Below, piece after piece: positions 10,477-20,660 of a DNA stretch of 57,159 nt. Numbering within the stretch: position 1 is the stretch's first letter; the number at the start of each line of letters is the position of its first letter. The DNA comes from Aureobasidium sp. EXF-3400 (lineage: Eukaryota; Ascomycota; Dothideomycetes; Dothideales; Saccotheciaceae). The notes beneath the pieces were generated by a model. It searched no databases and had not been told where the DNA came from. It saw only the letters and a program-made list of their open reading frames with translations. The DNA lies in the NCBI GenBank assembly GCA_024195585.1, contig SWBL01000331.1:1-57159 (forward strand). The letters are read 5' to 3'. The translations under genes were made by a program, and so were the position numbers.

Positions 10477-11946
10477 TCAATCTGAATGAGCAAAGCCGGC
10501 AGCTCCACGGCTTTCCTGCACAAACTCCTCAAGATCATTCAAGAATGTGTCTGTCTGCTCGATAGCTGCAAAATGTCCACCCTATTCATGAGAACGGAAG
10601 AAAGTCAAGTTACCGGTCGTAGCAGCCCATGATTTTGGAACTGGATACAACTCATACGGATAGTAAGAGTATCCAAATGGCTTAACTTCGGGAATCTTGT
10701 ACTTAGACATGTTGTGTGGATTGCCATCGACTCCAGGAGTGTAGAACTAGGTGAGGATTTATTAGCAAAATTGGAAGGAAGTAGAGAGGATACACGAACA
10801 ATGCGGTAAGGCCACAGACATGTTGCTGCACATCCAGTGAGCCAATACAAGCTTACGGATTCCAAGATCAAAGACGTGGGTGGGTCTTCTTCGGTCCATG
10901 CGAGGAACTTCTCGCCAACCCTGCTTGTAAGTCAGAATTAGATGAACGTTTCCATATGCTTTAAACTCACCAAGCTAGTAGGGCCACAGGGTTACTCGAC
11001 AGTACGAGGCTGATAGTGGCTGGCTTTGTAGCGTGCTGGATAGCGTATGAACTGCCAGTTCTCAAGAACTCGCGAGCTCTATCAAGACCTTTGTGCTCGG
11101 CTTCTGATACGTCGTTCCCAAGCTGCTCAGGTTCGTCTTCCATGATACAGAAGTTGACTTGCTATGTCAGCAGTGTAGGCTTCTCGTTACCATGTCTGAA
11201 CTTACTGTGGATTGCTACTGACAGTTAGTAAATTATCAGACGAAGAACGGAGGGATGCTTACCCTTGCATTCTTCATGCTTTACTGCCATCACTCTTGCG
11301 ACCTTACTTCCGACATCGCCACCTTGCACCGTGTACCCAGCTCCGTAGCCTAAATTGAGCATAAGCCGGTTCATCAATCTCGCAACATCCTCAATTACGA
11401 AGTCTCTATCGAGAGGAGGAGGACTCGAAAAGGCGTAGCCAGGCAGAGACGGGACCACAAGATGATACGGCAAATCATCAGAATTGTGTTTGTTCCGCAG
11501 CTTGTCGAGCATCGGCAAGAACTCTAGAAAACTGCCAGGCCAGCCGTGAAGCAATAACAAGGGAACGGCGTCCGGTCTTTTGGAATACATGGCAACGTAG
11601 TGAATGTGGAAATTGCCAAGGTCGTCTTCGATGTTCATATGGAAGTGGTCGAAGGTGTTCATATAGGCCTCATGTTTACGCCTAACAAGTATGTGAGAAC
11701 AATGCCTAGGTGATTCCGAAGAGCTTACCAATCAAAGGTGTTTTTCCATTCCCATACTGCCTGTTTCAACCAGTCCTGTCGCATACCAAAACTACGGTCA
11801 CCGCCAGGCAAACTGGTCTCGTAGGTGGGTTGCGCGATGGGAGTCATTTGCAGAAGTGCATCGAGATGCTGAAGATCGTCATCAGCAATGTGTACCGTGA
11901 AAGGCGTAATCCTCGGCGTGGATTTGTCAGAAGATAATTGAGCCAT
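10477..11946 (-). pseudogene. Epoxide hydrolase (EHN-type), premature stop before the catalytic His
   Basis: Six exons join in frame: 11946-11729, 11681-11263, a 12-nt microexon 11217-11206, 11157-10971, 10920-10794 and 10746 onward. The N-terminal EHN region is present, then the oxyanion motif HGWPGS, the nucleophile Asp in GGDVGS, and the conserved NFCIMEDEP. After the conserved TTGNLTFFRSHE the frame reads TAG (10584-10582), then continues GGHFAAIEQTDTF to a natural TGA at 10477. GGHF holds the catalytic His of the family. The stop removes about 35 residues including it, leaving about 375 of 410. The stop may derive from CAG (Gln), a C-to-T change at CpA. Everything else is intact, so inactivation looks recent; stop-codon readthrough or an assembly error are alternatives. 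The start at 11946 has a better context than the upstream ATG at 11982. A TATATATA box lies near 12017. Confidence 0.82.
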
Positions 11947-12234
11947 GTATGTGTCTTGGGAAAAGGTCAGGGAGTTTCGCATTCGAAAGAAAGCAGTGTT
12001 GGACTGCTGGGCTGATATATATATCCCGAACCCCGCTTGCTGACATGATGTGAGATTTACAAGGTTGCAGTCATATTACCAACCATTATTTTTTGAGACC
12101 CTCCTTGCGTATCTCTAAGCATGCAACAGTGCTCCTTTGTGGGGACTGCCACGGTTCTTCTTGTTGAATGGGAGGTTGCAGATCGATGCATTTATTTTTA
12201 GCTTAATATCAGACTTTTCCGTCAACACTTACAT

Positions 12235-12630
12235 CTTTGAATCCGTACTTGGCGTATAGAGGTCTGCTCATGATTGAAGCTTCAAGATATACTGGCAGGC
12301 CTAGTTCATCGGCCTTTCGCAAGCCACTGGTCAAGCTGCTTTACCAGCACCCTTTCTTCGCGCCGCGGGAGATGTTACAAGCATGAATCACAGCGCATGA
12401 GCTCTACCTGCGAGTATACCACGCTTGGTCCTCGCTTGTGACTCACGAAATTCGTTCATCGCGACGTGATTGATGCCCGGCAAAGTAACCTGCTGCGCTC
12501 GCTTCTTGCGAGCCTTTTCCTTGTCCTCAAGAACTTCCTCATTACTAAAACTGCCAGCCAACCAGTCCAACTCACTATAAGAAAGCACATTGCCAGTATT
12601 CTTGAACATATTAATGTCCGCAACTAGCAT
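12235..12630 (-). pseudogene. GNAT acetyltransferase relic
   Basis: The minus-strand frame from 12630 ends REFS-like then GILAGRAHAL, TGA, FMLVTSPAARRKGAGK. This contains the acetyl-CoA-binding motif A pattern (LVxxPxxRRKGAG). A frame change follows, giving QLDQWLAK, then another giving ADELGLPVYLEAS and RPLYAKYGFKDV, the classic motif B end of fungal GNAT enzymes. So at least one in-frame stop and two frameshifts interrupt a recognisable N-acetyltransferase. It ends in an apparent GTAAG donor at about 12235 with no clear following exon. A dead gene. Confidence 0.7.
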
Positions 12631-13995
12631 ATCCTACATTATATTATTAAACTAAAAGTTATTTATTATAGTAGCGCCATTTGGTAACAGACCCTAGATA
12701 TCTCTAGTCATCATTTCCGAAGTAGAGTAAGGTAGTTAAGTATTCTTAAAGGCATTTGTCCAACCAGTCTGGCTATTTACTATTGTACTAAGGCTTAGAG
12801 CTAGCGTTGTATAGCCGCGATACTACGTTGTATGACTTCTTTGCTGCCATAGACTAGCGATCTATCCTCTTGAAAAAATGTAGAGCTTTTTCAATCAAGT
12901 CTTGCCGTTTATATACCTCAATCTGTTCGTGCTGCTTACTATATTCGGTAGTAGCATCGATTGTAGTAGACTTTGTCGCGATGTTTTGCTTATCCTTATC
13001 TATATTCTACTTTCGCACTTTACCTAAAGACGAGAAGATGCAAACTAGCGGGACTATGACTGCTTGATACCCACGATCATGTAAGCGAAGCGCTCCTGTT
13101 TACTTGTAAATCATCCTACTTACATGAACCAGACTCCGTTCTAGCTACCAAGCAAATCTTTGGGACACATATCATTGATGTCTGATACCCCGCGAGCCGC
13201 GACGGCTTTACATCGGCCGACTGCAACTTTCTCTTCAGCAGAGAGTGAGGTTTCATCTCCATGGCGTAAGGCAGTAGCCAGGAGATAAGGTCTGTCCAAT
13301 ACACGATCATGCTTGGTGGTCTCAAGCATTTTTGCGATAGCAATTCGTTTTTGAGGTCGTTGGTTCTCTGTAGTAGATGCGCTCACGGACTTCAAGTAAA
13401 TCGGCAGGTCGGTGTGCCATTACAGTAGCTCTCTGTTTAGTCGATTCAAATCCTTGAATGGTAGGATATAGCGACCATTCGAGGGCATCAACCGTCGAAG
13501 CAGGGTTGCAGGTCCATCATCGGGCCTTGGTCAAATCTGATCCACCACATGTCGGCTGAACTACAGAACAGACTGCCCTTCCAACATTATCCAAGGATCC
13601 AGCAGTCCCCTACATTCGTGTCTGTTGAATCTCTTGACGCATCATCAGACCAAAAAAATTTCGTCATTGGCCATGCCTGAAGACTGAAGTGGCGTGTTTC
13701 GAATCGCAAATGCCCAATTTCCGCTGCGCCGGAGACCGCGGTTTCCGTGGGCAGTTTCCCTTTTGGTAACCATCACAAAGTTTCTCCTTTCTTTATAACT
13801 GATATCCACCCTGCACCGAATCATGGTTCTTGCAGTGCTTGAATACATCGTTGGTTTTGCTGGTGTTGTTGTGCTTTCGATATTGTGTCTGCATCATGGC
13901 CGTCACATCTCCTCGCAGGTATGTTTTCCGGATTCACTGACCGCCCATAATTGAGCTGCTGGATGATGGGATTGGGTTATTGCGATTTCTGACGC
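12631..13995. other. AT-rich decayed stretch, no functional gene
   Basis: 12640-13060 is rich in TA dinucleotides (tagctagcg, tatattatt) with stops in all frames, as seen in fungal DNA after RIP. Translated on the minus strand it gives scraps such as MAAKKSYNVVSRLYNASS that I cannot assign. 13130-13400 has a minus open frame containing KHDRVLDRPYLLATALRHGD, also unassigned. The last 200 bp is the ERG4 promoter side. A transposon relic is possible but no terminal repeats were found. Confidence 0.35.
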
Positions 13996-15602
13996 ATGAT
14001 TAGCATTGTACAAGATGGATTGAACAAAACCGTCCAGGATGAGAGATCTCCTTTAGTCTCTGCGACCGAGGTTCCAGAGCAACTAGAAGACCATCGCGTG
14101 GATAACAGCGGCGAAAGGGAATTCGGCGGCGCAGTGGGCATCAGCTGTATGATGATCGGATTCCCTCTTCTCATGTACTACATGTGGTTAGGTGCGACCT
14201 TTTACTCGGGCCACTTTCCCTGTCGCTCCCCTGGACAATCCTGGAGTGAATTCTTCTCTCACCTCTGGACTCTTTGCTACGAACATGCTTTCCCTCACCT
14301 CAAAGCCTGGACTATCTACTGGACGTTTCTGATATTTGAGGGGGCTTGTTATCTCTATATGCCTGGTGTCTATGGCAAAGGCAAGAGATTGCCCAGTCTA
14401 GGCGGCAAGCAATTGGAGTATTACTGCTCTGCAGTGTGGAGTTGGTACACCACCATCATTCTCGCTGTGCTGCTTCACGTTTCTGGAGCTTTCCCTTTGT
14501 ACACCATTATTGATGAGTTTGGCTCTATCATGAGTGTAGCCATCATTTCCGGCTTCTTGGTTTCTTTCGTTGCGTACTTTTCTGCGATTTACCGTGGCGC
14601 TCAGCACCGTATGACTGGATCGCCTGTCTACGACTTTTTCATGGGTGCAGAACTTAACCCAAGATTGTTCACCTGGCTGGACTTTAAGATGTTCTTCGAA
14701 GTCAGGATCCCGTGGTTCATACTGTTCTTGACAACCCTTGGAGCCGTTTGCAGACAATATGAAACTTATGGCTATGTATCTGGCGAAGCTTGGTTTTTGC
14801 TCATGGCACACTTTTTGTATGCGAATGCTTGCTCGAAGGGCGAGGAGCTGATCATCACAAGTTGGTATGTATTTCTCTCGATGCTGCACAAAGATCGAAG
14901 CATGTGAACAGAGAGAAAAGAAGACCAAAGAGAATAAACAGACACTGACAGAAGACAGGGACATGTACTTTGAAAAATGGGGCTTCATGCTCATCTTCTG
15001 GAACCTCGCCGGCGTACCTCTATCCTACTGCCACTGCACCTTGTACATCGCCAACCACGAGCCCTCAGAATATCATTGGAACCCTTATCTGTTGACTCTG
15101 CTGTTTGTCACCTATCTCTTCGTCTACTGGATCTGGGATACAGCAAATAGCCAGAAGAACATGTTCAGAGCACAGGAACGCGGTGTCGCATTGAACCGAA
15201 AGACGTTCCCGCAGTTGCCGTGGAAGGCAGTCAAGAACCCTGTCAGCATCAAGACAAAGACTGGTGATTCGATTCTTTGTGATGGATGGTGTAAGTGTGC
15301 TATTTCCTCTTGCGCTGCTTTCCTTCTTCCCCTATCCTCCCTCAAGCTAACACGGACTGCCTTTGATCACAGACGCCAAAGCCCGCAAAATCCACTACAC
15401 CTGCGACCTCTTCTTTGCACTTTCATGGGGTGCCATCACTGGTCTCAACTCCCCTTTCCCATGGTTCTATCCTCTGTTTTTCGCTTGCATGATCGTGCAC
15501 AGAGCGATCAGAGATATACAAAAGTGCAGGGCTAAATATGGGGATGCGTGGATCGAGTATGAAAAGAGGGTGCCTTGGTTGTTTATTCCTTATGTGGTTT
15601 AA
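13996..15602 (+). CDS. ERG4: Delta(24(24(1)))-sterol reductase (Erg4)
   Basis: Three exons, 13996-14864, 14959-15290 and 15373-15602, join in frame to 476 residues, the usual length (yeast Erg4 is about 473). An in-frame TGA just upstream fixes the start. The protein is polytopic. Family signatures are clear: [20 protein letters not shown], and near the C-terminus [20 protein letters not shown], whose HYTCD lies in the NADPH/sterol site of the ERG4/ERG24 family. The C-terminus [22 protein letters not shown] is typical. It performs the last step of ergosterol synthesis in the ER, reducing the C24(28) side-chain double bond. CYP51, another ergosterol gene, is 12.6 kb to the right. No damage seen. 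Confidence 0.95.
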
Positions 15603-15724
15603 ACGTGAGCGGGTAGACCGGGAGTGGCAAATGGATGAAGATGACGATAACAGAAAGAGTGATGAGGGTAATTTCGATGTTGGGCATAATTTTGTTCGGT
15701 GATACTGACGTGCGAACATGAACC

Positions 15725-17697
15725 CTAAAAGACCCATTCCCATTTCCTTTGCTTGACCACTTCCTGCTGCTCTGGCATCCTGACCAGCGTAGGTCGTCCT
15801 TCGAGTATGCTCAAGACACGACGAGCGCTTGCCTCTGTGCCATCCCAGCGCTCGACATGCGAACCGAGATCCGTCATGTTCTTCCAGTACTTAGTACGAA
15901 GCTCGCCCTCGCGTTGCAGCTCGCGCTGTTCTTCGTCCCAGCTTGGCGACTTCAGCCATTTTGTGGTTATTAGTGCAACTTGTCCATAGTTCTCATGCCC
16001 GCAAAGCTTTTCAAATAGTTGGAAGTGCTTTTTCTCTCGCGTCAATGTCTTCTCCTTTCGGCGTCGAATATGTGATCGACTTACCCGCGATGCTAGACCT
16101 CCAATGCGTGTTTGACTGATATCGTGCATATACACCAAACCTTTTATCAGCTTCGTGCCATCGAACGTATCCAAGAGTTTGAAGAATAGCTGGCGCATGA
16201 TTTCTTCATCACTCATGTTGGGGCGATTGTCATCAAAGCCTGGTGTATCGAGGATACAGCTGGTTTGGCCGTTGAGGTTCACTTTGAAGTAATCGATTGT
16301 GCTCGTACCTACAAAGCAATTTTAGTCCATGGTCGCCTTCAGCATTGTTCTCTACAAGTACTGGAGAGGGAATAAGGCTTACACGAATCCATGCTGTGAC
16401 ACACCACGGCCTCGTGGCCACGGCTGTTCTTTCCTCCTAGCGCTTTGATGAAACTGCTCTTTCCTACACCGGTTTTGCCTATGAGGGCGTATATAGGAAG
16501 GGCATGGCACTCTTGCTCAAATGTGGTGTGTCGAGAGCGGATGTATGCCGGGCTTTGCAGAATTGCAAAAACGAGTAGTGAAACACAGGCTGGTATCAGA
16601 AAGTTATCTACTCGCTTGCTCAAGAGTGCTGTTCGTCCGTGATGCCGAGCTCTAGGAGCACGCGGAGGCTTTGGCGATTTGGCTGAGTGGTCGTTCTCTT
16701 GCCCTGAGAGCTTTCTTGCAATAGGTATATCCAGTTTGGCGACGCTTTCTTCTTCCTGGCCTTGTTTTCCAAACGTGGGTTTAGCAGATGTGTTAGGAGT
16801 AGGCTGTTGCGGATTTAGCTTGTGGGACCTCCTGTTGTTAGAGGTTGGAATGAAGTCTTTTTGTCGCATTGGTTTGTCCGGCTGCCTTGTCTCGTTACTT
16901 TCATTGCTGCACTTGGGTGCTTGTATGTTAGTATCGTCTGTAGAAGAAGCCAAGAGTGTTGTATCGTAGTCGGGTGGTCTTTCATGACCCGATTGCTCGT
17001 TTTCGTTGGGGGATCTTGCAGTGTGGAGGGCGTCCTTCTCGAGTTCTGTCGTTCCTTCGTGCTGAGAGATTGCATGACTTCCAGCTTGGAACTCGGCATG
17101 ATCGTTTTTGGTGGGTATCACGGGACCCTGACACCGAGTCATGCCCCCATCTGTAACATCTGTATGAACTTGCTCTTTGGGCTGGTGAGTTTTAGAATCG
17201 GGATATTCATAGTTTGGCAGGTTTGTTGTTTCTCCAGAGATCTGTACATCGTCATGTTAGTCGTTCTCGTCACTACTCGAAGACTTTTGTCATGAGAATA
17301 TGATATTACCTGAGAACTCATGACTTCTTGTCTGTTTTGACCTTCGCTCACTCCAGATCTTGAGTACTTGTTCAAGTATCCCTGCAAGAGTTGTAACAGA
17401 AAAGGAAAGAGTAAAGCTATGATAGCTTTCCCTACTTTTGGAATCTCAGCAATCAGCGTAAACACTTCCTCGACTTCTAATGCAAATAGCGGAGAAGAAT
17501 AGGATAATGAACAGAAGGAACAACAAGATAAGCTTACAAGATTGCTGAGAATGTCTTTCATCGCCAACTTCTCGATCATTGGTGGTTATGGTATCGACCG
17601 CATACTTCAGTATATCATTCAGATTAGCAATACAAAATATTTTAGTAAGAAATATCGTTTTAGCAGATGAGGTTAGCTCTTCTTCTGTGTGATTCAT
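15725..17697 (-). CDS. Membrane-anchored P-loop GTPase (AIG1/septin-like superfamily)
   Basis: Four exons, 17697-17538, 17473-17310, 17241-16383 and 16308-15725, join in frame to 588 residues. Two hydrophobic segments are seen, about 62-80 (KAIIALLFPFLLQLLQ) and 322-340 (FLIPACVSLLVFAIL). They are separated by a long polar, low-complexity linker rich in Pro, Asn and Gln. Then come the P-loop GKTGVGKSS (363-371), switch II DTPGFDD (415-421), and LITTKW in the position of the G4 TKxD motif, where Asp is replaced. This architecture fits the eukaryotic TRAFAC GTPases related to AIG1/Toc34. The role is unknown; membrane-linked stress or immunity functions are known for relatives. It is followed by a helical gene on the same strand and, divergently, by a lipase-GTPase fusion with a related GTPase domain. 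The acceptor of intron 1 (AAG at 17474) was chosen because the nearer TAG gives a stop. Confidence 0.75.
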
Positions 17698-18187
17698 TTT
17701 TCTTTGCAAAGAATGGAAGAGGAATGGAAAGTTGTATTTTGAGTTAAAGGTTCTAGGAAAAAAAACGAACAAGACTATCCGTGACTTTCTTATAATGGAC
17801 GCAAGTCAGGATCATGCCAAGTCAACAGACACCATCAAACTTTGATCCAGGATTAGACATATGATTCCTTTGGAAGGCGGCAGATACTCCTCTTGAGATT
17901 TTCGGTTGGTGGCGCTGAGCTAAAGGACGGAGGTGCAGCAGACGGCTTAGCGGGCGGCTGGTAAATCCTGGGGCTGAAGAGCTGAGCGAGGAGAGCAGAG
18001 AGAAGCCACGACTTAGAACGGCTACTTCAGAAAGGTTTTCTGATATGGAAATTGACTAACGAGGACAATTTGAATTGATATAGAAAAGTTAGTTTACCAA
18101 GAAGCACAGAGTCCAGTAGGTATAGTCAGAACAGTGTATGGTGTTCATGAAACACGAGATTTTATCGGTTCAGATATCAGCAGCTGT
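17698..18187. other. Spacer, promoter of the membrane GTPase
   Basis: 490 bp between two minus-strand genes. No motif recognised. Confidence 0.35.
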
Positions 18188-19549
18188 CTACCCGAAGAAT
18201 GTAGACATCCAACCACCTTTTGCGCGATTTCGCTTCGCTTCTTCCGCGAGGTGCGACCTGACTGCATTCTCCATTGCTTGAAGATTGGCCTTCATCTCTT
18301 GTCTCATGGTTAAAGAGAGTATCGCTCTTATCCTTCCTTCCAGATCCGTCATTACATCTGCTGGTCGTTCCACCAACTTTTTCCACACGTGTCCGGTTTT
18401 GGGCGCAGTTGAATCTCTGATGAACTGCTGTGCTGCGCGTTTTGTGTCACCAGCTGGGGGGTGGGTGCGGTTCACCCAGACCGCAGACCAGAATCGAACT
18501 TCCTCCTCGTTGTCAATGGGAATAATCCCGCAACCATTCCAATCAGTAATGGAGTTGGCAATGGAGACCATGTTGATCGGAGCAAGTATTTGGTCGTTTG
18601 GAGACGCATTATCCCGGACACAATCTTTGTGCAAAGCTGCTCCTGCGCTACAAATGATTATGGGTAAGCCAGATCGCCATCAGGAATCATGAATCGAAAG
18701 GAAGACTTACTCATAGAAGGCATGGGTGCGAATCATCTCAACTCGGCCGTTGGTATAAGATTCAAGGGTTTGCTCGATCGTGGTAATTGCGTCCTTATTA
18801 CGTTGGCTGAAGGTTTCGAGATTGTGTTGTACGAGTCCATCCCGAAGTCGGTGTGAAAGCAGAAGTTCATAGTATCCAAGGAAAGCGTCCAGAAGACACG
18901 CGTTGGAGTAATGGACCAGATGATTCGTGTTTATGTGGTAGTCACCTGTCATATTGGCCACTCCTTGGCTGAATCTTTGAATGTCCATGTGCGTGTTTTT
19001 GCGGTGAATATCAATTCGAGCAACAAGACGTTTGTGGTAATCTGAAATGGTTTGACCGTCCATTTGATCAAGATTCTGTGCCAAGTTTCTGATTTTGTTC
19101 GCAAGAAAGTCGACAGTGACACTTGTATCAGCGTCGCTGGAGCGCAGCTCGTGCTCGTCAAATCCTCGCTGGACTATCTGTTTGACAGCTGCGACGATCC
19201 GAATGGACTCTGGAGCAAGTCCGATAGCTGCATCGAGGCCTTGTAGGTGTTGTTTGGCAATCTCGTTCGTCTCGGCGCGGTCTTGTAGATCCGAGACCAG
19301 TTTAAATATCGACGTGACAACGCCTAATACAGCCCCTATTCCTGCTAGAACGGCGCCTCCTGCCTTGCTTGCGTGACTGGCGAAGTCTGCTGTCATTTTG
19401 ACTAACTCAGTAGTCAATGCGCAAATCTCACTGTCTTTCATTCCTGTCCTTCCATGTACGGCAATGTTCTTAACCATTTGGATCGAGCTGCTATCAGCTA
19501 GTATGCCGCTCTCAGACAACCTTCTGGCAATGAAAGCATCATCTTCCAT
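18188..19549 (-). CDS. Uncharacterised helical protein with one hydrophobic segment
   Basis: Two exons (19549-18711, 18647-18188; 63-nt intron) join in frame to 432 residues. After an acidic N-terminus comes a Gly/Ala/Val-rich hydrophobic stretch at about 62-85 (AGGAVLAGIGAVLGVVTS). Long heptad-like helical regions follow (AETNEIAKQHLQGLDAAIGL; LANKIRNLAQNLDQMD), then His-rich helices and a basic C-terminus (EEAKRNRAKGGWMSTFFG). No enzymatic motif is visible. I do not recognise the family. A helical bundle with a short membrane-interacting hairpin is an inference from composition. It stands between two genes that encode membrane GTPase domains, which hints at a shared membrane process. Confidence 0.7.
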
Positions 19550-20660
19550 ATTGACGGTGGGTAGAATGGTTGTGTAGATTTATTGATATTGAACTCGAGG
19601 ACAGAAGATTATGGCTTCGAGGAGGTCATCAGTATGCAGACAACCGACCTAGAGCTATATGTAGCTTTTGCCTCCAACTTTTCGACTATGTCGCAGAAGA
19701 GAATCCCGGTAAGCTAAATCAGAAGGAGATAGAAATGAGCAGTGTCGAAGCCTCGAGTGAAGAACAGAAGCGGCGCATCTGCAGCGTTGGAGACTTGCCG
19801 TCGCCCGAATCCTAAGCATATAGTGTTCAGCCAGCCTCGAGACTGAGGGGCCTGCTCACGTCGTCTCATTCTAGCACGAGTCCAAAGCCACATCTCGAGG
19901 TCTTCCGCGGGGAGAAGTTAGCGCAACAGTTCAGACGTCTCGAGCAAGACGGCAGTTCAAGTTTCACTGTTTGCTGTATTGAATGAATGCAAGGTGAAGT
20001 TGGAGGTCTTAAAGTTGGCTAGCTCCGGAGGACTGGCTAGCTCTGCAAGATTGGCTAGTTGCGTGAGATTGATTAGCTCCATTGAACTTGGCTGGTTGTG
20101 GCGGCGAGATCGTGAAAGCGACCAATAAAATTGAGCCAAGATGCTTATGTACTCGACAGCCCCCCACCCCGCTTGTCGCGGAGATGCCGATCCGAGTGTC
20201 CTCAATGAACCTCCCGCCGTATGCGCCTGTGTACCTTCTCTAAGTTCTCTTTCAGCTCGCTTCGATACTCAACCTACATACTTGTAGCCTGCCCTCATCT
20301 GCCTTCAGCTAGCGTGAGCATTTTGCAGCTTCCCAGCGCCACATGGTCTGTTTTTGTAATCCGCCGGTGTCAGCTACTCCATCAGTATTGCTATCACACA
20401 CTGCAAGGAGCTTCATGTATGCATGTTGAAACCTTCACCAGATATCGCGGGATGGGGATCGCTGAACCTCAACGGGCTGTCGCGTACGCAGTATGGCTTC
20501 GCAGTTCCGCATCGCCGATACAGCGGCAAGCCTGTCTAACCCACTGAGCTCATCCGCATTGACGAATATGCTTCTATGCTCTGAAGCTACGACAGCTCGT
20601 CACATACATAACGCAGTCAGCTCTCGCTGGGAATGAACACTCACACTTCCCGTCCTCACC
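19550..20660. other. Divergent promoter region; short repeat inside
   Basis: 1.1 kb between the helical gene and the lipase-GTPase fusion. Short frames (for example plus 19570-19815) have no motifs. It contains the 18-bp repeat described separately. Confidence 0.4.
20016..20088. repeat. 18-bp tandem repeat, about four copies
   Basis: Units start TGGCTAGCTCCGGAGGAC, TGGCTAGCTCTGCAAGAT, TGGCTAGTTGCGTGAGAT, then a weaker TGATTAGCTCC copy. The period is 18 bp, so it stays in frame. On the minus strand it would encode a short Leu/Ala/Asn repeat (TQLANLAELAS). It lies in the upstream region of the fusion gene; no function is evident. Confidence 0.6.

Noticed and set aside
10582..10616. TAG in the epoxide hydrolase as a 3' splice site of a 32-nt intron
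   Set aside because: The intron would be shorter than any other here and would remove the conserved NLTFFRSHE segment.
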